DNA from: Flavobacterium sp. 245
GTDB lineage: Bacteria > Bacteroidota > Bacteroidia > Flavobacteriales > Flavobacteriaceae
NCBI RefSeq assembly: GCF_004362055.1
Contig: NZ_SNXB01000002.1
Coordinates: forward strand, 496,001-560,000
Direction of reading: 5' to 3'
DNA: 64,000 nt
The position numbers and the translations under genes were made by a program. Below the pieces are notes generated by a model. The model did not search any database. It saw nothing but the letters and a program-made list of their open reading frames with translations, and was not told the DNA's origin. Of the stretch, positions 16,699-24,610 are shown in pieces (position 1 is the first letter of the stretch; each line of letters opens with the position of its first letter).

Positions 16699-17436
16699 AT
16701 GAACATATTACAGAAAACACTAGGAACAATTTTTCCTCCATATAAGTTCTCGATAATTATAAAAGAACAGAGAAGCTTTTTTAACGCTATAATTGATAAA
16801 TTACCCGAAAGCCTATCTGAAATAAAAATTCAGACAAAAAGTGGTACTTTGCTTGGCTTAGACAATTGGGAATTACATCCTGATTTTAAATTTGTTACCA
16901 TGTCTTATGGAGGTGAGAAATATTATGAATATAAAAAAAGAGGTAAAAATTTTAAAATCTCAGGACTTAGAATTTTTTCAAAACACAATAATAATTTTGA
17001 AGATATTGAACTTTTAATTTGGGATAACTTAGTTTCGGGTTTAAAAATCAAAAATTCAAACTATCAACTTAAAGAATTTGATTTATCAACTATTGATAAC
17101 ATTAATTTTACTATTGCTGACTTTGAATTTCCTCCAAATGATGTCGACCTTTTTTATAATAAATTAGAAAAGGCTATTAAAGAAAAACTAGATTACAATG
17201 AATTATTTGATATTGACTTTAACGGGAGAACTTTTTACGCCTTTTATAATTTGGAAGATGGAAATTATTTGGCTGTAGATAAAAAATTAATTGTCTACTC
17301 ATTAGTTCATGATGCCAAACCGATGGTTTCTAAAATGAAAACAACCTTTAAAGAAATTTTAGAGGAAATCTCGAATAATCGTTTTGATAAAAATAAGCAT
17401 CTGGATAATCGATATTCAAATAAATTACAAAAGTAA
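16699..17436 (+). CDS. Hypothetical protein, 245 aa, coupled to the thiolase gene
   Basis: Not recognised. The ATG follows the thiolase TAA with no spacer, so it is co-transcribed and probably translationally coupled. The protein is soluble, charged and Lys/Asn/Phe-rich, without signal peptide, and alternates beta-like (KIQTKSGTLLGLDNWELHPDF, FNGRTFYAFYNLEDGNYL) and helical stretches (DLFYNKLEKAIKEKL). Its base composition is more AT-rich than the thiolase's, which suggests later arrival. It has the look of SUKH/SMI1-like proteins but I cannot support that. Confidence 0.6.
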   Translation: MNILQKTLGTIFPPYKFSIIIKEQRSFFNAIIDKLPESLSEIKIQTKSGTLLGLDNWELHPDFKFVTMSYGGEKYYEYKKRGKNFKISGLRIFSKHNNNFEDIELLIWDNLVSGLKIKNSNYQLKEFDLSTIDNINFTIADFEFPPNDVDLFYNKLEKAIKEKLDYNELFDIDFNGRTFYAFYNLEDGNYLAVDKKLIVYSLVHDAKPMVSKMKTTFKEILEEISNNRFDKNKHLDNRYSNKLQK

Positions 17437-17460
17437 AAATCCCAGTATAACTGGGATTTT
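17436..17460. terminator. Bidirectional terminator between convergent genes
   Basis: Stem of at least 11 bp (17436-17446 with 17450-17460, AAATCCCAGT core) with a 3-base loop, flanked by A-run and T-run so that it can end both the 245-residue gene (+) and the azoreductase gene (-). Confidence 0.85.
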
Positions 17461-17471
17461 ATTTTTTAAAC

Positions 17472-18083
17472 TTAAAAAGCAAATTCTTCTACAGAAGATA
17501 AAGCCTTCGGCAATGCATTTGCAGCAAAATCAGGGATTGCAGTTCCTTCAACTCGGAAAGTAGTAACATCTGTCATTCCTAAAAAACCAAATATAGTTCG
17601 CAAATACGATTCGGAGAAATCATAGCTTTTCATTGGTCCTTCAGAAAAAACGGCGCCTGATGCTATTGATAAATACACTTTTTTATCCGTTACTAATCCT
17701 TTTGGGCCTTCGGCACCATAACTAAAAGTCTTTCCTGCTCTGGCAATTTGGTCAATCCATCCTTTTAAAACAGCTGGAATTCCAAAATTATATAAAGGAA
17801 CCCCAATTACAAGAATATCTGAATCAAGTAACTTCTCAATCGCTTCATCTGAATATTTAATCGCTACGGTCTGTTCTTCTGTATGAGTTTCAGCAGGCGT
17901 ATAAACAGCGCTGATATGTGAATTTGTCAAATATGGAAGCGGGGTTTTAGAAAGATCAAGCGTACGCACTTCACTTTCAGGATATAATAAAATCAATTTT
18001 TCGATAACTGCATTTGATAACTGATTACTGAATGAAGTTTCTCCATTAGTACTCGTTATTATTTTTAGAATTTTCTGGCTCAT
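17472..18083 (-). CDS. azoR: FMN-dependent NADH-azoreductase
   Basis: 203 residues from the ATG at 18083 (a longer frame from 18113 adds ten residues without family match). Flavodoxin-like AzoR fold: KILKIITSTNGETSFSNQLSN (phosphate-binding start), VIGVPLYNFGIPAVLKGWIDQIARAGKTF (the PMYNFxIP motif) and GPKGLVTDKKVYLSIASGAVFSEGP. AzoR reduces quinones and azo compounds with NADH through FMN and is typically induced by electrophiles. It is divergent from an HxlR regulator with a palindromic operator between them, the classical AzoR control arrangement (YodB/AzoR in Bacillus). Confidence 0.92.
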   Translation of the reverse strand: MSQKILKIITSTNGETSFSNQLSNAVIEKLILLYPESEVRTLDLSKTPLPYLTNSHISAVYTPAETHTEEQTVAIKYSDEAIEKLLDSDILVIGVPLYNFGIPAVLKGWIDQIARAGKTFSYGAEGPKGLVTDKKVYLSIASGAVFSEGPMKSYDFSESYLRTIFGFLGMTDVTTFRVEGTAIPDFAANALPKALSSVEEFAF

Positions 18084-18110
18084 AATTTTTAGTATTATTT
18101 GTTTACAATG

Positions 18111-18118
18111 CAAACTTA
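18111..18118 (-). promoter_or_regulatory. Probable -7 box of the azoreductase promoter
   Basis: Minus strand TAAGTTTG matches the Bacteroidota TAnnTTTG box, 28 bases upstream of the azoR ATG. No clear TTTG -33 box was found at the expected spacing. Confidence 0.4.
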
Positions 18119-18145
18119 TTTACATTTGCTATACATTTTATAGTA

Positions 18146-18161
18146 CTATCCTAGAGGATAG
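18146..18161. promoter_or_regulatory. Palindromic operator between azoR and the HxlR gene
   Basis: CTATCCT-AG-AGGATAG: perfect 7-bp arms with a 2-base spacer, embedded in further TATAG/CTATC words (18138-18167). It lies 62 bases upstream of azoR and 31 bases upstream of the HxlR gene, where one bound dimer could act on both. HxlR/YodB-type regulators bind palindromes in such divergent gaps. Confidence 0.65.
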
Positions 18162-18192
18162 CGCTATCATCAAGTATAGTAAAGTAAAACAT

Positions 18193-18570
18193 ATGGAAAC
18201 GGCTACAGAAATTCAGAAAATAAACGAAAAAGATTGCAACCCACAAGAATGCATGGGCGCCTTACTTCCTGTAAGAGATGCATTAGAAGTATTAAGTGGC
18301 AGATGGAAACTGCCTATTTTAATCGCTTTATCTGACAGGCCAAAACGTTTTAAAGAAATTTCAAAAGACATTAACGGAATCACTGATAAAATGCTTTCTA
18401 AAGAACTGAAAGATCTTGAAATAAATAAATTGGTAACAAGAACAGTTTACGATACTTTTCCGCCAACAGTAGAATATGCAAGAACAGAACACAGTCAAAC
18501 GCTCTCAAATGTTATTATGGCATTAAAGGACTGGGGAACTTTACATCGTAAAGAAATTATTGGAAAGTAA
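18193..18570 (+). CDS. HxlR-family transcriptional regulator divergent from azoR
   Basis: 125 residues. The HxlR pattern is clear: CMGALLPVRDALEVLSGRWKLPILIALSDRPKRFKEISKDING is the N-terminal and recognition part (given in pieces: LSGRWKLPILIAL; RFKEISKDINGITDKMLSKELKDLE), then the wing TVEYARTEHSQTLSNVIMALKDWG. Two N-terminal Cys (NPQECMG and DCN) could act as thiol sensors, as in YodB/QsrR. It probably represses azoR and itself through the palindrome at 18146-18161. Confidence 0.9.
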   Translation: METATEIQKINEKDCNPQECMGALLPVRDALEVLSGRWKLPILIALSDRPKRFKEISKDINGITDKMLSKELKDLEINKLVTRTVYDTFPPTVEYARTEHSQTLSNVIMALKDWGTLHRKEIIGK

Positions 18571-18711
18571 TTTCTGAAAAAACATCCAAAGAATCCAAAC
18601 TAAATATCCGCAAAAACACTTCATTTTCAATATTTTATATTAAATTAGGGTTTCATAAAAAGTAATGCCACTTTTTAAAATTTTGCACCAATTCATTTTA
18701 AACCGTTAAAA

Positions 18712-20622
18712 ATGATGGAATCAAAAATACCCGAAGGACCGCTTGCCGAAAAATGGAACACTTATAAAGCCAAAGCCAAACTGGTAAATCCGGCGAACCG
18801 AAAAAAACTTACTGTTATTGTTGTAGGAACTGGGCTTGCTGGTGCTTCATGCGCTGCTTCTCTGGCAGAACAAGGCTATAATATAAAATCGTTTTGTTTT
18901 CAGGATTCGGCCCGACGAGCGCATTCAGTCGCGGCACAAGGCGGTGTTAATGCCGCTAAAAACTACAAAAATGACGGCGACAGCACTTTCCGAATGTTTT
19001 ATGACACCATAAAGGGGGGAGATTTTAGATCTCGAGAGGCCAATGTTTATCGTTTAGCCGAATGTTCTGCAGCCTTAATAGATCATGCGGTTGCACAAGG
19101 CGTTCCTTTTGCAAGAGAATATGCTGGATATTTAAATAACAGATCTTTTGGCGGTGTTCAGGTTTCGCGGACTTTCTACGCTCGCGGACAAACTGGGCAA
19201 CAGCTTTTACTTGGTGCTTATCAAGGTTTATTGCGACAAGTTTCATTAGGCAAAGTAGATTTACATACACGTCATGAAATGCTTGAATTAGTAGTTATTG
19301 ACGGAAAAGCAAAAGGAATTATTGCCCGAAATCTTGAAACTGGTGCATTAGAACGCCACAATGCAGATGCAGTTGTTTTAGCGTCTGGAGGCTACGGAAA
19401 AGTATATTATCTCTCTACACTCGCAATGGGCTGTAACAGTTCGGCGATTTGGAGAGCACACAAAAAAGGCGCCTATATGGCAGGAGTTAGCTGGATTCAG
19501 TTTCATCCTACTTCTTTGCCACAACATGGTGAAAATCAGTCAAAATTAACTTTAATGTCTGAATCATTGCGAAATGATGGCCGAATCTGGGTTCCTAAAA
19601 CAGCAAACGACGATCGAGATGCCAATATAATTCCAGAAAACGAACGTGATTATTATCCGGAACGTAAATATCCTTCTTTCGGAAATCTTGCTCCAAGAGA
19701 TATTTCGTCACGCGCCGCAAAAGAAAGAATCGATGCCGGACATGGCGTTGGTCCAATGAAAAATGCTATTTATTTAGATTTCTCTGATGCAATAAAAGCG
19801 CAAGGAAAAGATAAAATCGAAGCCAAATACAGCAATCTTTTTGCTATGTACGAGAAGATTACAGGAATCAATGCTTATAAAGAACCAATGCTCATTTCGC
19901 CTTCTGCACACTTTACTATGGGCGGACTTTGGGTTGATTATGAATTGATGACCACTATTCCGGGTTTATTTGCATTGGGAGAAGCTAATTTTGCTGATCA
20001 TGGCGCTAATCGTCTTGGGGCAAATTCTTTGCTTCAGGCTTGTGTAGACGGTTATTTTATAGCGCCTTATACAATACCTAATTATTTGTCAGGCGAATTA
20101 AATGCTCCAAAAATTACTACTTCTCATCCCGCTTTTGAAGAAGCCGAAAAGACCATACAATCACAATTAAATCGGTTTTTAAGCAGTAAAGGAACACTTT
20201 CAACCGATTATTTTCATAAAAAAATTGGACGTTTACTCTATGAAAAATGTGGCCTTTCAAGAAGTAAAGAAAAACTCGAGGAAGCAATTGAAGAAATTAA
20301 AATTCTGAAAGCTTCTTTTGAAAAAGATTTACTAATTACCGGCGACGACAAACTCAACAGCGAATTAGAAAAAGCAGGAAGAATTGCTGATTACATTGAA
20401 TTAGCCGAATTAATGTGCCATGATGCCTTACAGCGCGAAGAATCCTGCGGTGCGCATTTTAGGGAAGAATACCAAACTGCAGATGGCGAAGCCGTTCGCA
20501 ATGATGCCGATTTCTGTTATGTCTCAGCTTGGGAATGGAAAGGAAAAGAACAACCACCAGAACTTCATAAAGAACCACTAGTATTTGAATCTGTTGAACT
20601 TGCGGTACGCAGCTATAAATAA
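18712..20622 (+). CDS. sdhA: Succinate dehydrogenase / fumarate reductase flavoprotein subunit
   Basis: 636 residues; two ATG codons begin the gene. It carries the catalytic site that interconverts succinate and fumarate. The FAD fold shows as [21 protein letters not shown], the covalent FAD-linking His is His71 in [14 protein letters not shown], and active-site motifs are [20 protein letters not shown] and [12 protein letters not shown]. The length and sequence fit the Bacteroidota/epsilon group that pairs with a diheme cytochrome b. The iron-sulfur subunit follows after 95 bases, but no cytochrome b (sdhC) gene precedes it; the upstream neighbour is an HxlR regulator. This may therefore be a second copy or a soluble variant. 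Confidence 0.93.
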   Translation: MMESKIPEGPLAEKWNTYKAKAKLVNPANRKKLTVIVVGTGLAGASCAASLAEQGYNIKSFCFQDSARRAHSVAAQGGVNAAKNYKNDGDSTFRMFYDTIKGGDFRSREANVYRLAECSAALIDHAVAQGVPFAREYAGYLNNRSFGGVQVSRTFYARGQTGQQLLLGAYQGLLRQVSLGKVDLHTRHEMLELVVIDGKAKGIIARNLETGALERHNADAVVLASGGYGKVYYLSTLAMGCNSSAIWRAHKKGAYMAGVSWIQFHPTSLPQHGENQSKLTLMSESLRNDGRIWVPKTANDDRDANIIPENERDYYPERKYPSFGNLAPRDISSRAAKERIDAGHGVGPMKNAIYLDFSDAIKAQGKDKIEAKYSNLFAMYEKITGINAYKEPMLISPSAHFTMGGLWVDYELMTTIPGLFALGEANFADHGANRLGANSLLQACVDGYFIAPYTIPNYLSGELNAPKITTSHPAFEEAEKTIQSQLNRFLSSKGTLSTDYFHKKIGRLLYEKCGLSRSKEKLEEAIEEIKILKASFEKDLLITGDDKLNSELEKAGRIADYIELAELMCHDALQREESCGAHFREEYQTADGEAVRNDADFCYVSAWEWKGKEQPPELHKEPLVFESVELAVRSYK

Positions 20623-20717
20623 TTGTTGATTGTAAATTATTAATTAACAATTCATAAAACTCAATTTCACAACTTACAAGCAATTCATAATTAACCATTT
20701 ATAATTAATAATTAGCT
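20623..20717. repeat. AT-rich inverted repeat between sdhA and sdhB
   Basis: The 95-base gap has 12-bp perfect arms (20635-20646 with 20702-20713, AATTATTAATTA) and repeated AATTCATAA words. It may be a repeat inserted into an operon whose genes are normally closer; the hairpin lacks a T-run and GC core so it is not a strong terminator. Confidence 0.5.
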
Positions 20718-21464
20718 ATGAAACTATTTCTGAAAATATGGCGTCAGTTTGATACTTCTTCTAAAGGAGAAATGATAGATTATGAAATAGACAATGTTTC
20801 AGAGCATATGTCTTTCCTCGAAATGCTGGATCTTTTGAACGAATCCCTGATTCACAAGAAAGAACGTGTCATCGAATTTGACCATGACTGCCGCGAAGGA
20901 ATTTGCGGACAATGTGGTGTTATGATAAACGGAAGAGCACACGGACCCTTAAAAAACACTACAACCTGCCAGCTTCATATGCGAAGTTTTAAAGATGGCG
21001 AAACCATTTATATTGAACCATTTCGCGCAAAAGCTTTTCCTGTTTTAAGAGATTTAAAGATTAACCGAAATGCTTTTGACAAAATTATCACTGCTGGCGG
21101 ATTTATTGGCGCCGCAACGGGTCAAGCGCCAGAAGCCAATAGTATTCCGATTTCTTATGAAACTGCCGAAGCCTCTTTTGACGCTGCCGCCTGCATTGGT
21201 TGTGGTGCCTGCGTGGCGACCTGCAAAAATGCCAGTGCCGCTTTGTTTGTTGGCGCCAAAATAACTCATTTAGCTTTGCTTCCGCAAGGAAAAATAGAAG
21301 CTTCAAAAAGAGTTCTAACGATGGTGAACCAAATGGATGCGGAAGGTTTTGGAAACTGTTCAGATACAAGAGCCTGCGAAATCGAATGTCCGCAGGGTAT
21401 CTCGGTCCTTTCAATCGCAAAAATGAATGCTGAATATACTAAAGCTCTGATTTTAAGAAAATGA
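20718..21464 (+). CDS. sdhB: Succinate dehydrogenase / fumarate reductase iron-sulfur subunit
   Basis: 248 residues. It transfers electrons from the flavoprotein through three clusters. The [2Fe-2S] ligands are Cys58, Cys63, Cys66 and Cys84 (DCREGICGQCG and TTTCQL); the [4Fe-4S] motif is CIGCGACVATCKN; the [3Fe-4S] region is CSDTRACEIECPQG. All expected Cys residues are present, so the protein should be functional. It follows sdhA on the same strand. No gene for the heme-binding membrane anchor lies on either side. Confidence 0.93.
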   Translation: MKLFLKIWRQFDTSSKGEMIDYEIDNVSEHMSFLEMLDLLNESLIHKKERVIEFDHDCREGICGQCGVMINGRAHGPLKNTTTCQLHMRSFKDGETIYIEPFRAKAFPVLRDLKINRNAFDKIITAGGFIGAATGQAPEANSIPISYETAEASFDAAACIGCGACVATCKNASAALFVGAKITHLALLPQGKIEASKRVLTMVNQMDAEGFGNCSDTRACEIECPQGISVLSIAKMNAEYTKALILRK

Positions 21465-21465
21465 G

Positions 21466-21576
21466 GTTCTTTTCTAAGATTCTGAGGAACTAAGGTACTG
21501 AGACTCTAAGATTCAAAAAACTTTGCGTAATTATTCTCAAAAAACCTTAGCAAGTTAGTCCCTCAGAAGCTTAGCA
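21466..21576. repeat. Convergent-gap repeat of CTAAG/CTGAG words
   Basis: Words such as TTCTAAGATTCTGAGGAACTAAGG on the left and CCTTAG, TCCCTCAGAAGCTTAGCACC on the right are roughly complementary and fill the gap between sdhB (+) and the DapB-like gene (-). The same family recurs at 35003-35043, 51343-51380, 51655-51797, 52774-52905 and 52986-53118. Confidence 0.6.
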
Positions 21577-21579
21577 CCA

Positions 21580-22326
21580 TTATTGAAAATATGGCGATAA
21601 AATATCTTCAAAATTATATAATCCTTTTTGTTTGTCTTTTAGATTTTCGGCAACAAAAACGACCCCGTTTCCAAAAGCTTCTCTCGAAATAGATTCGTGA
21701 ATCAGACGAACCGTTTGATATGGAAATCCAAAGATAACCTCGTGTTTTCCAACGATTCCTCCTGCCCTTACCGAGTTTATATTTTCCTTTTCAACATCCA
21801 GTGCTTCGGCAATTTTTAATGCAGTGCCAGACGTTCCTTGTTTCTTTTTAAAGTGTTCTTCATTCACTTCAATATCAACCCAAGGGGCAATTTTCTTTAA
21901 AAACTTTGCCGCAAATAGTAAATAATTCACTCCCAATGTGATATTTGGTGACCAAAAAACAGTCGTTTTATTGGATAATTTTTTAAGTAATTTTAATTCA
22001 TTTTCATCATAATGTGAGATAGCTGAGATGATTTTTACTTTCTTTTCGGCTGCAGATTCACCGTAGGAATAAATTCCTTCATTTGAAGAAAAATCAATAA
22101 TCACATCAACCGGATGCTTTTCTAATAATTCGTCGACTGTTGTAGTTTCACTTGAATAAATTAATCCAGGCTCTTCTGATTCGATTCCTAAAAATTCTGG
22201 AACCGATCTGTGTTCTAAAACTTTACTTTGTCTTAAAACCCATTCGAGTGAGAATTTTTTATTTTCCAGCAAGATTGACGCTACTGATTTTCCAGTTTTT
22301 CCGAATCCGATTAATCCTATTTTCAT
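21580..22326 (-). CDS. DapB-like NAD(P)-binding reductase (atypical catalytic motif)
   Basis: 248 residues from the ATG at 22326; the frame is open to 22395 but the fold begins at MKIGLIGFGKTGKSVASILL. This is the dihydrodipicolinate reductase fold: the N-terminal Rossmann motif, VDVIIDFSSNEG, SPNITLGVNYLLF and SGTALKIAEAL. The catalytic loop of DapB, E-x-HH-xx-K-x-DAPSGTA, reads here EEHFKKKQGTSGTA: His159 of E. coli becomes Glu157, the second His (158) and the Lys (161) remain, and DAP becomes QGT. DapB acts in lysine and diaminopimelate synthesis; this copy may be a divergent lineage enzyme or have another substrate. Confidence 0.75.
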   Translation of the reverse strand: MKIGLIGFGKTGKSVASILLENKKFSLEWVLRQSKVLEHRSVPEFLGIESEEPGLIYSSETTTVDELLEKHPVDVIIDFSSNEGIYSYGESAAEKKVKIISAISHYDENELKLLKKLSNKTTVFWSPNITLGVNYLLFAAKFLKKIAPWVDIEVNEEHFKKKQGTSGTALKIAEALDVEKENINSVRAGGIVGKHEVIFGFPYQTVRLIHESISREAFGNGVVFVAENLKDKQKGLYNFEDILSPYFQ

Positions 22327-22729
22327 AAATTTTAGTTTTTTTGAGTACGAAACCCGTTTAAAAGAAAATACCTTTTTAAGATGAATTGCAACCAAAGAAA
22401 TTGCTTCAAAAATTTCTTAAAAAGAACCTTATTATTTAAAATTAGAAAAAATATAACAGGATAACTAGCAAAAACTTTGATATATAACAATAAAATCAGG
22501 GTTTAACAGGAATAACTTTGCTAATGCATCCTTTAGACTAAAAAAATTTGCAATTCTTCTCAAGAATGCCATTTCTTATTTTGAAGCCAAATTTTTACAG
22601 TTCTCCTATAAAATTTTGGTTTGTAAAAATTATAACAAAATAGCTGGAAAAAAACGACTTCTGCGCATACAACTAAACATATTTTGAGTAGATTTATAAC
22701 CTGATTCCCCAAATCAAAATCAGTACATA

Positions 22730-23164
22730 ATGGCCTACAATAACAATGAATTGATGCGTTTTTTAGACGCACAAAATAAACTATACCTCTCAGCATTGGC
22801 TGAAATTAAAAAAGGTAAAAAAGAATCTCCATGGATGTGGTTTGTATTTCCACAAATAAAAGGATCGGGTTCCTGCGATACTTCAAAATTCTATGAAATC
22901 AAGAATGCCGATGAAGCAATTGCGTTTTTAGAACATCCAATTCTTGGGAAACACCTCATTGAAATCACATCAGAATTAATTAAAAACGAAGAAAAAACGG
23001 CAGAAGAAATATTTGGAAATCCAGATGACGAAAAACTCCAGTCATGCCTGACATTATTTGCCAGTATTCAGAACAGCGAACCTGTATTTCAGGAAGCACT
23101 TCACAAATATTTCGACGGATCATCAGACTTTCATACACTGCAATTATTGTATAGCAATCTTTAG
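22730..23164 (+). CDS. DUF1810-family protein
   Basis: 144 residues, soluble. The DUF1810 pattern is clear: RFLDAQNKLYLSALAEIKKGKKESPWMWFVFPQIKGSG (residues about 9-47), AIAFLEHPILGKHLIEIT and KLQSCLTLFASIQNSEPVFQEALHKYF. The family function is not established; it is related by fold to the NADAR/YbiA proteins, which process nucleotide derivatives. It stands alone; the roughly 400-base gap on its left (22327-22729) holds no gene I can support and presumably the two divergent promoters. Confidence 0.88.
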   Translation: MAYNNNELMRFLDAQNKLYLSALAEIKKGKKESPWMWFVFPQIKGSGSCDTSKFYEIKNADEAIAFLEHPILGKHLIEITSELIKNEEKTAEEIFGNPDDEKLQSCLTLFASIQNSEPVFQEALHKYFDGSSDFHTLQLLYSNL

Positions 23165-23222
23165 ATTTTTGACTTTTTCAATAAAAACAGTCCACTTTTA
23201 GGGCTTTTCAAAATAAGATAAG

Positions 23223-23242
23223 TATATTTGCAACACTGTTGC
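23223..23242. promoter_or_regulatory. Promoter -7 box abutting a palindromic operator (Zur- or Fur-like)
   Basis: TATATTTG (23223-23230) matches the Bacteroidota TAnnTTTG -7 box and shares its last G with the 13-base palindrome GCAACA-C-TGTTGC (23230-23242). A bound repressor would cover the promoter. The word TGCAACA-n-TGTTGC resembles what I recall of zinc-uptake (Zur) sites in Bacteroidota. It precedes the Cys/His-rich gene at 23295 by 52 bases. Confidence 0.5.
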
Positions 23243-23294
23243 GTTTATTAATTTCATTTTGAGTGATTTAAGAATTGCGCTGAAATACCACTGA

Positions 23295-23645
23295 ATGAAA
23301 AAGAAAATTATCGTTTTAAATTTCTTGATGTCTTTTGCAGTATTGTTCGCAATGCTGTTCCAGACCGTTCACTCGTACGAGCACGTTGTTAAGCAATTTT
23401 CTGAAAAACATTGTGTTCATAAATACAAATCAGGGGAAAATCAAATAACACACAGCCACTCTGTTGAGAACACGTGCCATGTATGTCATTTTGCTTTCAG
23501 CAGTTTTATCCCAAATTCTTTTCAGCCAATTTCATTCCATAAGATCAGTGTTCAAACTTCTTATCATTTCTTTTATTCAAAGACAGTTTCTACATTTTTT
23601 AAAGGAAGTCTTTTTGCGCTTCGTGCACCGCCGGCACTTCTTTAA
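23295..23645 (+). CDS. Small Cys/His-rich exported or membrane protein (DUF2946-like), metal linked
   Basis: 116 residues. An N-terminal hydrophobic segment (MKKKIIVLNFLMSFAVLFAMLFQ) could be a signal anchor. The rest is rich in His and Cys: VHSYEHVV, HCVHKY, THSHSVENTCHVCHFAF. The C-terminus LRAPPALL matches the [AG]PP ending of DUF2946-type proteins found beside metal TonB receptors. A metal-binding or metal-sensing role in the periplasm is inferred. A palindromic operator sits in its promoter, and it is followed by a terminator-like hairpin and then the ABC/TonB operon. Confidence 0.6.
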   Translation: MKKKIIVLNFLMSFAVLFAMLFQTVHSYEHVVKQFSEKHCVHKYKSGENQITHSHSVENTCHVCHFAFSSFIPNSFQPISFHKISVQTSYHFFYSKTVSTFFKGSLFALRAPPALL

Positions 23646-23674
23646 TTTACTACATCTTATCTTAAACTAAAAAA

Positions 23675-23831
23675 ATGCATTTTATCTTTTTCATTGAAAT
23701 AGATAAAAGCATACTATTTTATGCTTTTTTGATTTGTTTTTCAAAATACAAATCAAATCCACTTTTCTATTCTTTGTAGTAAATCTCTTTTTTTTAAATT
23801 AAAAATTATGCTTTTACATATACGTAAAAGC
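23675..23831 (+). promoter_or_regulatory. Leader region with alternative hairpins before the ABC/TonB operon
   Basis: A terminator-like stem (23705-23713 with 23720-23728, AAAAGCATA) is followed by a short T-run. Its left arm can instead pair with an upstream arm (about 23675-23687, ATGCATTTTATCT with AGATAAAAGCAT, one mismatch). A further stem lies at 23810-23817 with 23824-23831 (GCTTTTAC). The first is probably the terminator of the 116-residue gene; the competing pair could act as an attenuator for the operon 54 bases further on. Function is inferred from folding by eye. Confidence 0.4.
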
Positions 23832-23884
23832 CTGATTTTAATATTTCTATTTTTTAAAATCAAACCTTTCAAATAAACAAAACT

Positions 23885-24580
23885 ATGCTTACAGCAAAAA
23901 ATCTGACTAAAAAGTACGGAGATTATACCGCTTTAAATGCCTTAAACTTAACGATAAATGAAGGCGAAATCTTTGCTCTTTTAGGCCAAAATGGAGCCGG
24001 AAAAACTACTACAATCAATTTGTTTCTTGGCTTTGTTGAACCCACATCTGGAGAATTAGAAATTAATAATATATCAGTAATTGAAAATACGCAGGAAACC
24101 AAAAAACATGTCGCTTACATTCCAGAAACAGTAATGTTATATCCGAATTTAACTGGTTTAGAGAACCTCAAATTTTTCTCGTCATTAGCAGGTTTCAAAT
24201 ATTCAAAAGGAGAATTAACCTATTTTTTAAACAAAGCTGGATTACAAGCCAATGCTCATGATAATAATTTAGGAGGTTATTCTAAAGGAATGCGTCAAAA
24301 AGTTGGGATCGCAATTGCTATTGCTAAAAAAGCAAAAGTGCTTTTATTAGATGAACCTACAAGCGGTTTAGATCCAAAAGCTTCTAATGAGTTTTCGCAG
24401 ATTTTAAAAGAACTTTCGGCTGATGGAACCGCAATTTTAATGGCTACCCATGACATTTTCAGAGCTCGCGAAGTAGCTTCCCGCATAGGAATTATGAAAC
24501 AAGGAAATCTTGTTACGGTAATTGAAGCGTCTAAAATTTCGGCTGACGAACTTGAAAATTTGTATTTACAAACCGTTTAA
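23885..24580 (+). CDS. ABC transporter ATP-binding protein (ABC-2 type exporter)
   Basis: 231 residues. Walker A is GQNGAGKTT (34-42), the signature is LGGYSKGMRQKVGIA, and Walker B with D-loop is VLLLDEPTSGLDP; the H-loop is MATHDIF. The subgroup is that of CcmA/NosF-like ATPases driving ABC-2 permeases. It is the first gene of an operon with a TonB receptor (30-base gap) and two DUF3526-like permeases (26911 and 28364), which would be its membrane partners. Confidence 0.93.
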   Translation: MLTAKNLTKKYGDYTALNALNLTINEGEIFALLGQNGAGKTTTINLFLGFVEPTSGELEINNISVIENTQETKKHVAYIPETVMLYPNLTGLENLKFFSSLAGFKYSKGELTYFLNKAGLQANAHDNNLGGYSKGMRQKVGIAIAIAKKAKVLLLDEPTSGLDPKASNEFSQILKELSADGTAILMATHDIFRAREVASRIGIMKQGNLVTVIEASKISADELENLYLQTV

Positions 24581-24610
24581 AGGAAATAGCATTTCCATTC
24601 TCTATAAAAC

